Source: an uncultured candidate division WPS-2 bacterium (GTDB taxonomy: Bacteria > Vulcanimicrobiota > Vulcanimicrobiia > Vulcanimicrobiales > Vulcanimicrobiaceae). Taken from it: a DNA stretch of 58,410 bases. The position numbers were made by a program, and so were the translations under genes. Shown piece by piece: positions 50,562-58,410 of this stretch; position 1 is the stretch's first letter; each line of letters starts with the position of its first letter. The DNA lies in NCBI GenBank assembly GCA_937927945.1, contig CALEYW010000094.1, forward strand, positions 1-58,410, in the 5' to 3' direction. The notes beneath the pieces were generated by a model. The model did no database searches. It had not been told where the DNA came from and saw nothing but the letters and a program-made list of their open reading frames with translations.

Positions 50562-50584
50562 GAAGTTACGCCTGAAGTAACTTC
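50562..50584. repeat. Palindrome downstream of the protease gene
   Basis: Perfect 8-bp arms GAAGTTAC (50562-50569) and GTAACTTC (50577-50584) with a 7-base spacer. Could be an operator. Confidence 0.45.
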
Positions 50585-50600
50585 GCGCCGCGCTGCGGCG

Positions 50601-50683
50601 AGCACCGCTACGACAGCACCGACAACGACGAGGCCCCGGCGTGACACGCCGGGGCTTTGTCTTGTGCTGCTCGCGCGGTGCTG
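50601..50683 (+). terminator. Nested hairpin/terminator element, copy 2
   Basis: Outer stem CAGCACCG (50614-50621) with CGGTGCTG (50676-50683); inner GC stem with the same CCCCGGCGT/ACGCCGGGG core; TTTGTCTT after it. It shares most positions with copy 1 over about 80 bases. Confidence 0.75.
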
Positions 50684-50716
50684 CAGAACGGACCACCTTA
50701 CAACCCGAGGAGTCCC

Positions 50717-50944
50717 ATGCCCCCGACTTTCTCTCCATGCTGCGGATCACCGCGCATCGCAGACACCGGTTCCACCATTACGGCAAACGTCGACGAGCTC
50801 GCCCGCGACACGTCGTCCGCGCAGACCGCCAGCGTGTTCCGCTGCGCGGAATGCGGAGGCGCGTTCGCTGCGTTCCTTGAGCCCGCGATCGTCCTTGCCG
50901 ACGAGGACTTTGTCTACGGGCGACGCCCGCCGATGGCGGCATAG
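50717..50944 (+). CDS. Small zinc-ribbon protein
   Basis: A 75-residue protein (ATG 50717, GAGGAG site). FSPCCGSPRI and RCAECGG supply four Cys for one zinc ribbon. It lies 4 bases before the methyltransferase ATG and is probably cotranscribed. Confidence 0.65.
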   Translation: MPPTFSPCCGSPRIADTGSTITANVDELARDTSSAQTASVFRCAECGGAFAAFLEPAIVLADEDFVYGRRPPMAA

Positions 50945-50948
50945 TCGC

Positions 50949-53615
50949 ATGGCACAAGCACAGCTCGCAAGCCCATACCGCTCGGAGACCGAGGCTCTCG
51001 GGAAACGCGCCTCAGCGTTCCGCCCGAACCTCGCGCTGGTCCCGAAACCCGTCCCCGGCGAATTGACCTGCCTCGACTGTTTCGCCGGGGCCGGCGGATT
51101 CAGCACAGCGCTCCTGCGCGTAGCTCGTCTCTTCGGGTTCAAAGTGCATCACACGCTTCTTAATCACTGGAGCGTGGCACTCGACAATGCGCGCGAGAAC
51201 CTCGGCGACGTTCGGGTCATCAACGGCGGCATCCAAGACGTCGATCCGCGCGAAGCGGTCCCGGGCGGCTACGTCGACATCATGCTGGCGAGCCCCGAGT
51301 GCATTTTCTTCAGCGCCGCACGCGGCGCGCGGCCGATCAACGATCAACGCCGCTCGACCGCGGCGGAGATCCTGCGTTTTCTCGAGGAGCTCTACGTCGA
51401 GACGCTCGTGCTCGAAAATGTGAGCGAGCTGGAAAGCTGGGGGCCTCTGGACGAGGAAACCCAGCGCCCGATCGTCGAGCGCAAGGGCGAGTACTTCAAG
51501 GCATTCCTGCGCGCTATCAAGCGGCTCGGATACCAGGTGAGCTTCCAGCACATCGTGGCCGCGGACCACGGCGACCCCACCACGCGCAAGCGTCTGTTCC
51601 TCGTTGCGCAGAAATCGCGGCGCGCATCGTTCCCGATGCAGACCCACTCGAAGAACGCGAAGGTCCCCGGCACGTTGCCGTGGGTGCCCGCGCGCGCCAT
51701 CATCGACTTCGACGTGAAGGGCCTGAGCATCTTCGGACGTCCGGTGCCTCACGTCACCAAGACGCTTCGCCGCATCGGCATTGGCTTCGATGACCAAACG
51801 GCGAAGAGTCCGCTCGCGAGCGCGTACGTCGAAGCGGTCTCCCGCTTCCAGGCGGCCACGGCCGAGTACTACCACCAGATCGACGCGCTGCCGTCGAAGA
51901 AGAAGCTCGGTCGCGAATTGACCAAGGACGAGAAGGCACTCGTCAAAGCGGTCAAGCAGACCGCGCAGCGACAGCACCGCCTCCTGGTCGAAGAGATTTT
52001 CCGCACCCCCGTCGCGGAGTTTACCTGGGAAGACCTGCTGCTCCACGAGAGCGTGCAGCCCACGATCGAGGATGACAAGCGTCTTACACTCGGCACGCTG
52101 AACGCCGTCGCCCCGGTCGTAACAAAGCTCTATGGCACGGGAACCGTGAGCGACGTGAACGCGCCGCTCGACACCGTGACCGCCGGCGGAATCAACTTCG
52201 GCGTCGCGAACCCCGTCCCCGATACGTTCCTCGTCACCGTCAACCACGGAGACACGAACGAAGAGAACGGCCGCCACGCCTCACTCGACGCGCCGCTGAA
52301 CACCGTCACGACAAAGGGCTCGCACGGCGTCGTCGAACCGTTCTGCTTGCGCGCGAACGCGTCCGACACGTCGGCCTGGGGCGACGCGATCACGCGCGTC
52401 GATGCGCCGCTGCGCACGGTCACGACGAAGAACAACCTGAGCCTCGTCATGCCGGACGCGACGATTCTGCCGCAGCACACCTACAATCGCGACACCACCT
52501 CCACGCCGGACGTACCGCTGCCGACGATCACCACGATTTCCCGGCACGGCCTCGCACAGCCGACGGTAGACGTGCCCGGCTCCACGCTCGACCCGTTCAT
52601 CTGCTCGCGTAACAGCCAAAAGGCGGACACCAACAACCGCACGCACGCGTTGGACGAGCCGGTGCTAACGGCGACGGCCAGCGGAGCCGGCTACCTCGTC
52701 GACCCGACGATCGCCGCCCTTCCCGGCGCACCGGACGCCTTCGTCGCAAGCTACTACGGGACGGTCCGGGACCAAGAACGCCGTCCGCGCTCAATCGACG
52801 CGCCGCTCGCGACCCAGACGACCGAAAACCGGTTCGGCTTGGTCGATCCGATCGTCGTCAACCTGAAAGGTAAGAGCACCGCGACCCCGGTCGATGATCC
52901 GCTTCCGACGCAGACCGCACACGCAGCGCACTTCTACGTCGCCGAAGGGACTCTCGAGGATACCGCGGGCCTCTCGCCCGTGCTCGTGAGCCAGCACTAC
53001 GGCTTCGACAACGCGAACCCGAGCCTCGACGACCCGATGGTCACGACGACCACGCGTGGCGCGGGTTACATCGCTCAGCCCCAGGTAGCCCCGGTCGACG
53101 CCGTCATCATTCCGCAACAGCGTGGCGCCGGCGTCGACGCCGACTCGATCGAGCGGCCTCTGCGCGCGCTCACCACGAAGAACGGCACCGGCGTAGCCGT
53201 TCCGATGCCCGAAGGATTCGTCACACCCAACTTCGGGGAACGCGACACGCAGAAACCGCGAACGCACTCTCTCGAAGACCCCGTCCCGACCGCGACGTCG
53301 CACGGCGCCGGGATGCTCGTGCAACCGGACGTGACCAAAGTCGAGCCCGGCAAGCCGTACATCATCGTCTCCGGTAACGTCCTCCAGCTGGACGTCTTGT
53401 ACCGCATGTTGACCCCGGATGAGCTCTCCAAAGCGATGTCGTTCACGTCCGGCGCCGACGTCTACCGTTTCAAAAAGAGCGCGTCGACGAGCCAGCGCGT
53501 CAAGATGATCGGCAACGCCGTCGCAGTACGCACCGCAATGGCGATCATCGGCGAAGCGCTCGCGTACCGCTTCCTCGCCGGCGAGGTCCCGCTCCCGGAG
53601 CTCGCAGCGGCATGA
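50949..53615 (+). CDS. C5-cytosine DNA methyltransferase with ten-fold repeated target-recognition region
   Basis: An 888-residue methyltransferase. Motif I: DCFAGAGGFSTAL (about 43-55). Motif IV: ASPECIFFS (about 115), where the catalytic Cys follows Pro-Glu rather than Pro-Pro. Motif VI: LENVSEL (about 155). Motif VIII: DPTTRKRLF (about 210). Motifs IX/X lie near the end (QRVKMIGNAVAVR). About 400 residues in between carry about ten copies of a repeated element, (D/E)xPLxTxTT...GLV, about 45 residues apart. Phage enzymes of this type usually have fewer copies. Solitary, no restriction enzyme visible. Confidence 0.88.
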   Translation: MAQAQLASPYRSETEALGKRASAFRPNLALVPKPVPGELTCLDCFAGAGGFSTALLRVARLFGFKVHHTLLNHWSVALDNARENLGDVRVINGGIQDVDPREAVPGGYVDIMLASPECIFFSAARGARPINDQRRSTAAEILRFLEELYVETLVLENVSELESWGPLDEETQRPIVERKGEYFKAFLRAIKRLGYQVSFQHIVAADHGDPTTRKRLFLVAQKSRRASFPMQTHSKNAKVPGTLPWVPARAIIDFDVKGLSIFGRPVPHVTKTLRRIGIGFDDQTAKSPLASAYVEAVSRFQAATAEYYHQIDALPSKKKLGRELTKDEKALVKAVKQTAQRQHRLLVEEIFRTPVAEFTWEDLLLHESVQPTIEDDKRLTLGTLNAVAPVVTKLYGTGTVSDVNAPLDTVTAGGINFGVANPVPDTFLVTVNHGDTNEENGRHASLDAPLNTVTTKGSHGVVEPFCLRANASDTSAWGDAITRVDAPLRTVTTKNNLSLVMPDATILPQHTYNRDTTSTPDVPLPTITTISRHGLAQPTVDVPGSTLDPFICSRNSQKADTNNRTHALDEPVLTATASGAGYLVDPTIAALPGAPDAFVASYYGTVRDQERRPRSIDAPLATQTTENRFGLVDPIVVNLKGKSTATPVDDPLPTQTAHAAHFYVAEGTLEDTAGLSPVLVSQHYGFDNANPSLDDPMVTTTTRGAGYIAQPQVAPVDAVIIPQQRGAGVDADSIERPLRALTTKNGTGVAVPMPEGFVTPNFGERDTQKPRTHSLEDPVPTATSHGAGMLVQPDVTKVEPGKPYIIVSGNVLQLDVLYRMLTPDELSKAMSFTSGADVYRFKKSASTSQRVKMIGNAVAVRTAMAIIGEALAYRFLAGEVPLPELAAA

Positions 53616-54007
53616 AACGCGCGTACGAGATCATCGAGATAACCGACGACCGCGACGCCATCGTCGCCGCACTCCAACGGTATATCGAACGTCGCAATAA
53701 CGGACTCTCGGACGGCGCCGTGGTGACAGAGTCGGAAACGCCTGCGGCCTTCGACCGGTACCGCCTCGGTGCGCGATACGGCCGCTATCACGAACCGATC
53801 GTGAAACGCGAGGTTCGGCGATCGGGCGTTCCCGCTTGGTTCGATCCTCGATTTACACCCGGGCAATTCGGCATCATCGGCGAGGACGGCATGCGCTGCT
53901 ACATCGAGGTTCGCATCGACCACGAGCAGCGAAACGCGACGTCGACGTTTGATACCGAAATCATGGCCCTGGTCGAACGCTCGCCCGAACAAACCGCCCT
54001 GTTCTGA
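53612..54007 (+). CDS. Hypothetical protein downstream of the methyltransferase
   Basis: A 131-residue soluble protein (ATGA overlap). Contains RYGRYHEPIVKREVR and a YIEVRI strand. Not recognised; likely cotranscribed with the methyltransferase. Confidence 0.55.
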   Translation: MKRAYEIIEITDDRDAIVAALQRYIERRNNGLSDGAVVTESETPAAFDRYRLGARYGRYHEPIVKREVRRSGVPAWFDPRFTPGQFGIIGEDGMRCYIEVRIDHEQRNATSTFDTEIMALVERSPEQTALF

Positions 54008-54206
54008 CGTCGTCTTCCCTTGCACGAGCCGCCGCACCCCGCTGGGCGGGAGGCGTCGGCGCTACGCGCCGTCGCGCCCGTTGGGGCGCCGCCGTCCCGT
54101 GCCTATCTTTGGAATGGATCCGCCAGGTCTGTGGCTAGCTCGCGACCCGCGGCGTCCTCGTCCGGCTCAGCGCCGACACCTTCGCCCTCTGCCCGCAGGA
54201 GATCGT

Positions 54207-54617
54207 ATGACCGCGACCGCCACCCTCATCGAAGCGCTCCGACGCGCCGAGAACGACATCGACCAAACGTTTCGCATTCTGCGGGACTCGAACTGGGCCG
54301 AAGCCCGCAGCGCGTCGCGGATCCTCGCGCGGCTGCGCCGCAACCACCCCGGCGCCGTTCGGGCCGAGTACATCGGCCGGTGCAGCTTCGGACCCGTTCC
54401 CTACACCCTGGCGCTGAACTACGTGAACAGCGACAACCAGGTCATCGGCTCGGTCCCCTGGGACGGGAAGCCCACGAGTTGGGCGGCCGAAGCCTACTTC
54501 AACGAGCACGCGCCCCCGGAAGCGAAGTACGCCCGGCTCGTGCGGGACGACGGCCGGACGATCCTCGTGGCGCCCCCGATCCGGGGCACGGCGCCTAAGC
54601 TGCTCGCCGCCCCTTAG
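54207..54617 (+). CDS. Hypothetical protein
   Basis: A 136-residue protein from ATG 54207 with GGAG at the right distance. An N-terminal helical half and a beta-rich C-terminus with DRGRTIL-type segment. Overlaps the opposite-strand gene by 23 bases. Not recognised. Confidence 0.55.
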   Translation: MTATATLIEALRRAENDIDQTFRILRDSNWAEARSASRILARLRRNHPGAVRAEYIGRCSFGPVPYTLALNYVNSDNQVIGSVPWDGKPTSWAAEAYFNEHAPPEAKYARLVRDDGRTILVAPPIRGTAPKLLAAP

Positions 54618-54780
54618 CGGCCTGCCGATCCCGGTGCGCCTTCTTGGCGGCACGCGTCCCGCAGCCGTCTGAGCACCACTTCGCCTCCCGGTTGTGCTCC
54701 TCCATAAACCGAAGGCGCTTGGCGGGGATTTTCCCGGAGCACCAGCCACACCGTTTCCGCTGCCGTTTAACCCCTCCCAA
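54595..54780 (-). CDS. Small zinc-finger protein
   Basis: A 61-residue protein with CGWC (about 11-14) and CSDGC (about 36-40) flanking a basic loop, and a Lys/Arg-rich C-terminal helix. Nucleic-acid-binding zinc knuckle is likely. Confidence 0.65.
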   Translation of the reverse strand: MGGVKRQRKRCGWCSGKIPAKRLRFMEEHNREAKWCSDGCGTRAAKKAHRDRQAAKGRRAA

Positions 54781-54815
54781 AACCCTTCTGACCTCCCCCC
54801 TTGCGTTGCACCTGT

Positions 54816-54833
54816 GGATACTTTATAGTATCC
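54816..54833. promoter_or_regulatory. 18-bp palindromic operator
   Basis: GGATACT (54816-54822) and AGTATCC (54827-54833) around TTAT, in an AT-rich region upstream of the TTG-started gene at 54864. Likely a repressor site overlapping the promoter. Confidence 0.55.
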
Positions 54834-54863
54834 CCATCGTAGACGCAACCGGGAGGGATTGAA

Positions 54864-55256
54864 TTGAACGGGACCACTTCGCAGCCGACGGACGTATTCG
54901 ATCGGCTCTCTAGCGACGGGACGATCTTGCAACGCGGCTATCTCGAGCTGAACCTCGACGAGCAGCACTGCGAGGGAGCCTCGAAGCCTGCCGACGACGG
55001 CTCGACGTGCCTGACGCTAACGCTGTTCGTCTGCGACCCCAAAGACAATAGCTACAGCGAAGCGACCGTCTTCAGCACGCACGTCGCGAGCGAGACGCCG
55101 ATCGAGACGCGGAAGAAGCTGCTCGTGCGCTTCATGGACCGGCTCGTGAACAAGCACGGCGTGAGCGCGTTCGTCGCCGCCGGCGAGATCGACAAAGACT
55201 CGCTCGAGAGCTTCCGCTCCGAGATCGAATACGCAACCGCTTCCTGGGTGGAGTAG
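54864..55256 (+). CDS. Hypothetical protein under operator control
   Basis: A 130-residue acidic protein. TTG 54864 is preceded by GGGAGGG (54851-54857). A beta-rich N-terminal half with CLTLTLFVCD and a helical C-terminus. Not recognised. It heads the 3' replication gene group. Confidence 0.55.
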   Translation: MNGTTSQPTDVFDRLSSDGTILQRGYLELNLDEQHCEGASKPADDGSTCLTLTLFVCDPKDNSYSEATVFSTHVASETPIETRKKLLVRFMDRLVNKHGVSAFVAAGEIDKDSLESFRSEIEYATASWVE

Positions 55257-55260
55257 CCGT

Positions 55261-55398
55261 ATGTCGTTCGGGAGACGCACGAACGCAAAATCGCACCCCG
55301 TCTTCCGATTCCTCGATTCCGAGCTCGGCGTAATGTCACTCGTCGTCGTCGTTGTGCTGGTCGCGTTGATCCTCATCCCACGCGCCGCGGCACACTGA
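55261..55398 (+). CDS. Small single-pass membrane protein
   Basis: A 45-residue protein, 4 bases after the previous stop. A hydrophobic segment (residues about 24-40, VMSLVVVVVLVALILIP) near the end. Function unknown. Confidence 0.5.
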   Translation: MSFGRRTNAKSHPVFRFLDSELGVMSLVVVVVLVALILIPRAAAH

Positions 55399-55465
55399 AC
55401 CTTCCCGTCGTCACGCCTGTGAAGCGCCCGCCCCCGCGGGCGTTTTGCATTTCCCACGGAGCACC

Positions 55466-56974
55466 ATGCAGTACACCGACGAACAACTCGCGATCGTAGA
55501 CGCGGCGCGCAAACCCGCTAACTTGTGCGTCCTCGCACGCGCCGGCACGGGCAAGACCTCGACCAACGTCGCGATCGCGGAGGACCAGCCGGACAGACGG
55601 TTCCTCTACCTCGCGTTCAACAAACGCGTTGCCGATGAGGGCAAGCGCCGTTTCGGTCCCAACGTCACCGTGAAGACCGCGCACTCGCTCGCGTTCGGCG
55701 CGGTCGGCCGCCACTTTGGTGCGCGGATCAAGACCTCGCCGTACCAGATCAAGCACGACCTCAGCGACCGTTTCGCGACGGCGTGGGAGTCGTCCGGCGG
55801 CCCGCGCGACCAAGAGCAGCTCGCGCTCTACGCCGCGCTGCAGGCGATCGACACGTTCACCGCGTCCGCGGCGTCGGAATTGGACGACGAGGAACACGTC
55901 GCCGAAGGACCCTACGACCGCGAGCTCGTCGGCGCGATCGCGCGCGGCATGTGGAACGCGATGAGCGATCCGGGCGACTGGAGTCCCGTCACCCACGACG
56001 TCTACCTGAAGATCTGGCAGCTCGCGCTCGCGGGCGAGCACAATGCGTTCGGAGCGAACACCCGCAGCATTACCGCCGACATGATCCTCTTCGATGAGTT
56101 TCAGGACGCAAGCCCGGCGATGCTCGACATTTGCATCCGTTCGGGAGTCCCCACGATCGGCACGGGCGACCCGCGGCAGGCCATCTACGGCTGGCGCGGC
56201 GCCGTCGACGCGTTCGGTCGGGTCGACTTCCCGGTGCTCCCGCTCTCTGTCTCCTGGCGCTTCGGGTCGGAGATCGCCACGCCGGCGAACGACGTCCTCG
56301 AGGTCCTGGGCGAAACGATCCTGATCCGCGGCCGCGGCCCGAGCGGTCGCGTCGTCGTAAACGACACCGCCCGCCCGAACGCAATCGTCGCGCGCACGAA
56401 CGCCGGGCTGATCGGCGAAGCGATCCGCGTCGTCGACGAGGGCGCCTCGATCCACGTCGTCGGCGGGCACGAACAGATCTTCGCGTGGCTGATGGCGGCC
56501 TGGGAGCTGTTCCGATGGAATCGCACCCGGCACCCGGCGTTCGCCATGTTCGCTTCGTGGGCCGTTCTGAAAGCTGCATCCGAGCAGCAGATCGGGCGGA
56601 CCTACAAGCCGTTCGTCTCGCTGGTCGAACAGTATCGCAACGACGTTCCCGGCATCCTGCGTCGCCTCGAAGGCTCGTGCGCACCAGACGACCTCGCCGA
56701 CGTAATCCTGTCCTCCGTCCACCGCTACAAAGGCCAGGAAGCCGACGTCGTACGCACTGCAGACGACTTCGGCCTGTTCTGCTACCCGAACACGAAGCCC
56801 GGCGCGTTCGAGCCGTACATCATCGACCAGGAAGAAGCCAACCTCGCGTACGTCGCACTCACACGCGCGCGCAAAGTGCTCGACCTCGGTGGATACGCCG
56901 GCATCCTGCGTCAGTCGCTCGCCAACGCGCGCGCGCTTCGAAATCCCCCACCGCGGTCCCGTCCACTCCGCTAA
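55466..56974 (+). CDS. UvrD-like superfamily 1 helicase
   Basis: A 502-residue helicase. Motif I (Walker A): LARAGTGKT (about 24-32). Motif Ia: YLAFNKRVADE. Motif II: MILFDEFQDAS (about 208-218). Motif III: GDPRQAIYGWRGA (about 233-245). Motif IV region VSWRFGSEI. Motif V: VHRYKGQEADVV (about 418-429). Motif VI: AYVALTRARKVLDL (about 460). Lacks the large insertions of full-length UvrD; resembles compact FBH1/UvrD-like helicases on phages and plasmids. 3'-5' unwinding is expected. Confidence 0.9.
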   Translation: MQYTDEQLAIVDAARKPANLCVLARAGTGKTSTNVAIAEDQPDRRFLYLAFNKRVADEGKRRFGPNVTVKTAHSLAFGAVGRHFGARIKTSPYQIKHDLSDRFATAWESSGGPRDQEQLALYAALQAIDTFTASAASELDDEEHVAEGPYDRELVGAIARGMWNAMSDPGDWSPVTHDVYLKIWQLALAGEHNAFGANTRSITADMILFDEFQDASPAMLDICIRSGVPTIGTGDPRQAIYGWRGAVDAFGRVDFPVLPLSVSWRFGSEIATPANDVLEVLGETILIRGRGPSGRVVVNDTARPNAIVARTNAGLIGEAIRVVDEGASIHVVGGHEQIFAWLMAAWELFRWNRTRHPAFAMFASWAVLKAASEQQIGRTYKPFVSLVEQYRNDVPGILRRLEGSCAPDDLADVILSSVHRYKGQEADVVRTADDFGLFCYPNTKPGAFEPYIIDQEEANLAYVALTRARKVLDLGGYAGILRQSLANARALRNPPPRSRPLR

Positions 56975-57017
56975 CACTCTTCCTGGGCGACGACGCCGCC
57001 CGTCAGATACGCGACAA

Positions 57018-57042
57018 CGCCCCGACGCGACGCGCCGGGGCG
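57018..57042 (+). terminator. Terminator-like hairpin after the helicase
   Basis: CGCCCCG (57018-57024) and CGGGGCG (57036-57042), with an inner CGC/GCG pairing and one mismatch. T-run weak (GCGTATTT). Confidence 0.6.
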
Positions 57043-57126
57043 CGTATTTGACGGGCTGCGCCGCCGCATGGGTTCAGCGCTCCGCACAGGAGCACACATC
57101 GTCACTTGACTCTCCGAGGTAGCACT

Positions 57127-57612
57127 ATGCTCAAGGTCACCTTCACCGGGAATCTCCTCGCGGATCCCGAGATGAATTACGCTCAGAACGATCGGGGCAC
57201 GGAATACGTGAAGCTCCGCGTCGCGCTGAACAAGAAGAAGGGCGAGAACAAGCTCTTCGCGGTCGCGGACGTGACCGTCTTCAAGTTCACCCAGGAGGCG
57301 AACGAACGTCTCCGCACCGGGAGCCGCGTGCTCATCACCGGTGACGCCTTCCCCGACTTCTACGAGCAGAAAGACGGCACGGTCGTCGCCAAGCTCGACG
57401 TCGTCGCGGACGCCTGGGAAGACCTCAGCCCCCGCGAGGGCAACGGCCAGGGCCAAGGCCAGGGCCGCACCCAGCCCCAGCAGCAACAGCAGCAGAACGG
57501 CGGCTACGGCCGGCGTCCCGCGCAGAACGGTAACGGCAACGGCCGCACCGGCGGCGGTAACACCCGCCCCCGCACCGGCGCCAACGACCGGCGTCCCGCG
57601 CGTCAGTTCTAG
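57127..57612 (+). CDS. ssb: Single-stranded DNA-binding protein
   Basis: A 161-residue SSB. OB-fold residues 1-105: MLKVTFTGNLLADPEMNYAQNDRG and KLFAVADVTVFKFTQEANERLRTGSRVLITGD. Then a Gln/Gly/Asn-rich linker. The tail ends in RRPARQF, lacking the acidic DDDIPF-type tip that recruits partners in bacterial SSB. Would coat ssDNA during replication or transfer. Confidence 0.9.
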   Translation: MLKVTFTGNLLADPEMNYAQNDRGTEYVKLRVALNKKKGENKLFAVADVTVFKFTQEANERLRTGSRVLITGDAFPDFYEQKDGTVVAKLDVVADAWEDLSPREGNGQGQGQGRTQPQQQQQQNGGYGRRPAQNGNGNGRTGGGNTRPRTGANDRRPARQF

Positions 57613-57627
57613 GACCCGCGCACCCCT

Positions 57628-57665
57628 GAGAAGCCGCGTGACCGCGTTGTCGCGCGGCTTTTCTC
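57628..57665 (+). terminator. Terminator after ssb
   Basis: GAGAAGCCGCG (57628-57638) pairs with CGCGGCTTTTCTC; the second arm has one extra T and ends in a TTTTCTC tail. Confidence 0.65.
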
Positions 57666-57746
57666 ATTGGCCTTCCGTTTCGGAGCGACTCTCCACCGTT
57701 TCCGACACGCCATGTTCGGCGCGTCGACGTCGCTCCAGGAGGCGCC

Positions 57747-57971
57747 GTGGCAGACCATCCACTGACGCGCAAGCGCGCGCACACGGTCGCATACGCGATC
57801 AAACACGGCGAACCGTACGACGCGGCAGAAGCGGCGCGACTCCTCGAGTTTCTCTCGGGCGAGATCGTCGGCCGCGAGCAGACGGTTCGCAACGCCATTT
57901 CGCTCATCCAACGCGGTAAGTACCGCGCTGCGCGCGAGCTTCTACTCCCGATCGCCGGGGAAGGACCCTGA
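57747..57971 (+). CDS. Small helical hypothetical protein
   Basis: A 74-residue protein from GTG 57747 (CAGGAGG upstream). All-helical and charged, ending RAARELLLPIAGEGP. Not recognised. The next gene starts 3 bases after its stop. Confidence 0.6.
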   Translation: MADHPLTRKRAHTVAYAIKHGEPYDAAEAARLLEFLSGEIVGREQTVRNAISLIQRGKYRAARELLLPIAGEGP

Positions 57972-57974
57972 AAC

Positions 57975-58346
57975 GTGGGCCAATCGAACGACTCCAGCAC
58001 CGACGCGTCGCTCGTGTCGAACGCCGTGCGTGTCTCTGCGGGCGACCCCTACAACGGTCGCCCGCGAACGCAGCTCGCTCTGACCATTCCCGACGACGAG
58101 TGGGAAGACGTCAGCGAAGACCGCCCGGCGGGCTCGCGCCTCGCGTGGACCGGATCGTTGACGATCGCCGGGGCCGGCCTCATCGTCGAAGCGTGGGAAG
58201 TCCGCGAGGACGCCAACCACGTGCAGCAGTCCGTCGCGTATCCCGAAGATCTCGACCACCTCGCCGCCATCTACGAGACCGCGTTCGGTACCGTCACGAT
58301 CAATGAGCGCGAGTACGTGATCGTCGCGATCCCATCCTCAGCGTAG
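57975..58346 (+). CDS. Hypothetical protein
   Basis: A 123-residue acidic protein from GTG 57975. Beta-rich middle (TQLALTIPDDEWEDV, RLAWTGSLTIAG, TVTINEREYVIVAIP). Not recognised. Confidence 0.55.
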   Translation: MGQSNDSSTDASLVSNAVRVSAGDPYNGRPRTQLALTIPDDEWEDVSEDRPAGSRLAWTGSLTIAGAGLIVEAWEVREDANHVQQSVAYPEDLDHLAAIYETAFGTVTINEREYVIVAIPSSA

Positions 58347-58378
58347 CAGCACTCCGCAGACCAGACACGACCTCGGAC

Positions 58379-58410
58379 AAGAGCATCGCATTTCGCGGTG
58401 CTCTTTTCTT
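58379..58410 (+). terminator. Rho-independent terminator at the window end
   Basis: AAGAGCA (58379-58385) and TGCTCTT (58399-58405) with an inner GC/GC pair and a T-rich tail. Confidence 0.75.

Noticed and set aside
55373..56977. A 534-codon minus-strand ORF opposite the helicase
   Set aside because: All seven helicase motifs read on the plus strand.
1..58410. tRNA, rRNA or CRISPR elements
   Set aside because: No cloverleaf-type TpsiC/anticodon arrangement, rRNA core sequence or regularly spaced palindromic repeat/spacer array was seen; the regular repeats found are the 57-bp and 7-bp arrays.

Overview
This is a GC-rich segment of what looks like a large conjugative plasmid or similar extrachromosomal replicon. 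It carries replication genes (a ColE2-type Rep, primase, SSB, helicase and a DnaA domain IV protein), a ParA plus ribbon-helix-helix (RHH) partition pair with centromere-like repeats, and a Trb-type type IV secretion system (T4SS). Outer-membrane-style lipoproteins, T4SS genes, type IV prepilins and c-di-GMP genes point to a diderm bacterium. The Thr-Pro low-complexity pilin tails and Gly/Ser-rich lipoprotein tethers recall Eremiobacterota (WPS-2), but that placement is a guess. No rRNA, tRNA, CRISPR array, insertion sequence or relaxase was recognised.

Layout. 1-12864 (minus) is one tightly overlapping operon. It starts with two small membrane proteins and three pilin-like genes, continues with a small helical protein and a GGDEF diguanylate cyclase, then the coupling protein TraG/VirD4 and trbB, C, D, E, J and L. 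The order matches the Ti-plasmid trb operon and runs off the left edge, where trbF, G and I would be expected. A 693-residue prepilin (13014-15095) is divergent from it. 15.2-25.2 kb is a mosaic of accessory genes: a CAP-domain lipoprotein, a Cys-rich protein, an Orc1/Cdc6-like AAA ATPase behind an array of TTGTCA palindromes, an RHH regulator with a matching operator, and small secreted or membrane proteins.

25.3-32.0 kb (minus) is the most unusual block. It holds a PilZ protein with a small partner, a HerA-like ATPase, a 26-residue ORF, DUF4031, an ASCH protein, a protein of the 5-hmdU DNA kinase/thymine-pyrophosphorylase helical family, an unknown protein, a frameshifted gene and an sce7726-type nuclease-like protein. 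Most junctions overlap or abut. I regard it as a candidate undescribed DNA-modification or defence system.

32.0-36.2 kb is the probable replication locus: iteron-like repeats, a ColE2-type Rep whose 3' end contains a 57-bp-period array, and a convergent four-gene operon. 36.3-45.6 kb (plus) is a long run of coupled genes: a degenerate GGDEF protein, two large proteins of unknown function, a CHC2/Toprim primase, a DnaA domain IV protein, a phospholipase-D-like protein, an HD hydrolase and a YdjM-like membrane protein. 45.6-49.3 kb is the partition locus, with about 24 seven-bp repeats (NWACSGT type) in six clusters around ParA and a small RHH partner. 49.7-58.4 kb holds a trypsin-like protease and a C5 methyltransferase (each preceded by a copy of a nested hairpin), a UvrD-like helicase, SSB and small proteins.

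Functional picture: the trb genes would build the transfer channel, Rep/iterons and Par/heptads would maintain the element, and three c-di-GMP-related genes, each preceded by a small overlapping gene, suggest nucleotide signalling is built into element functions. All assignments come from reading motifs by eye; no database search was run.
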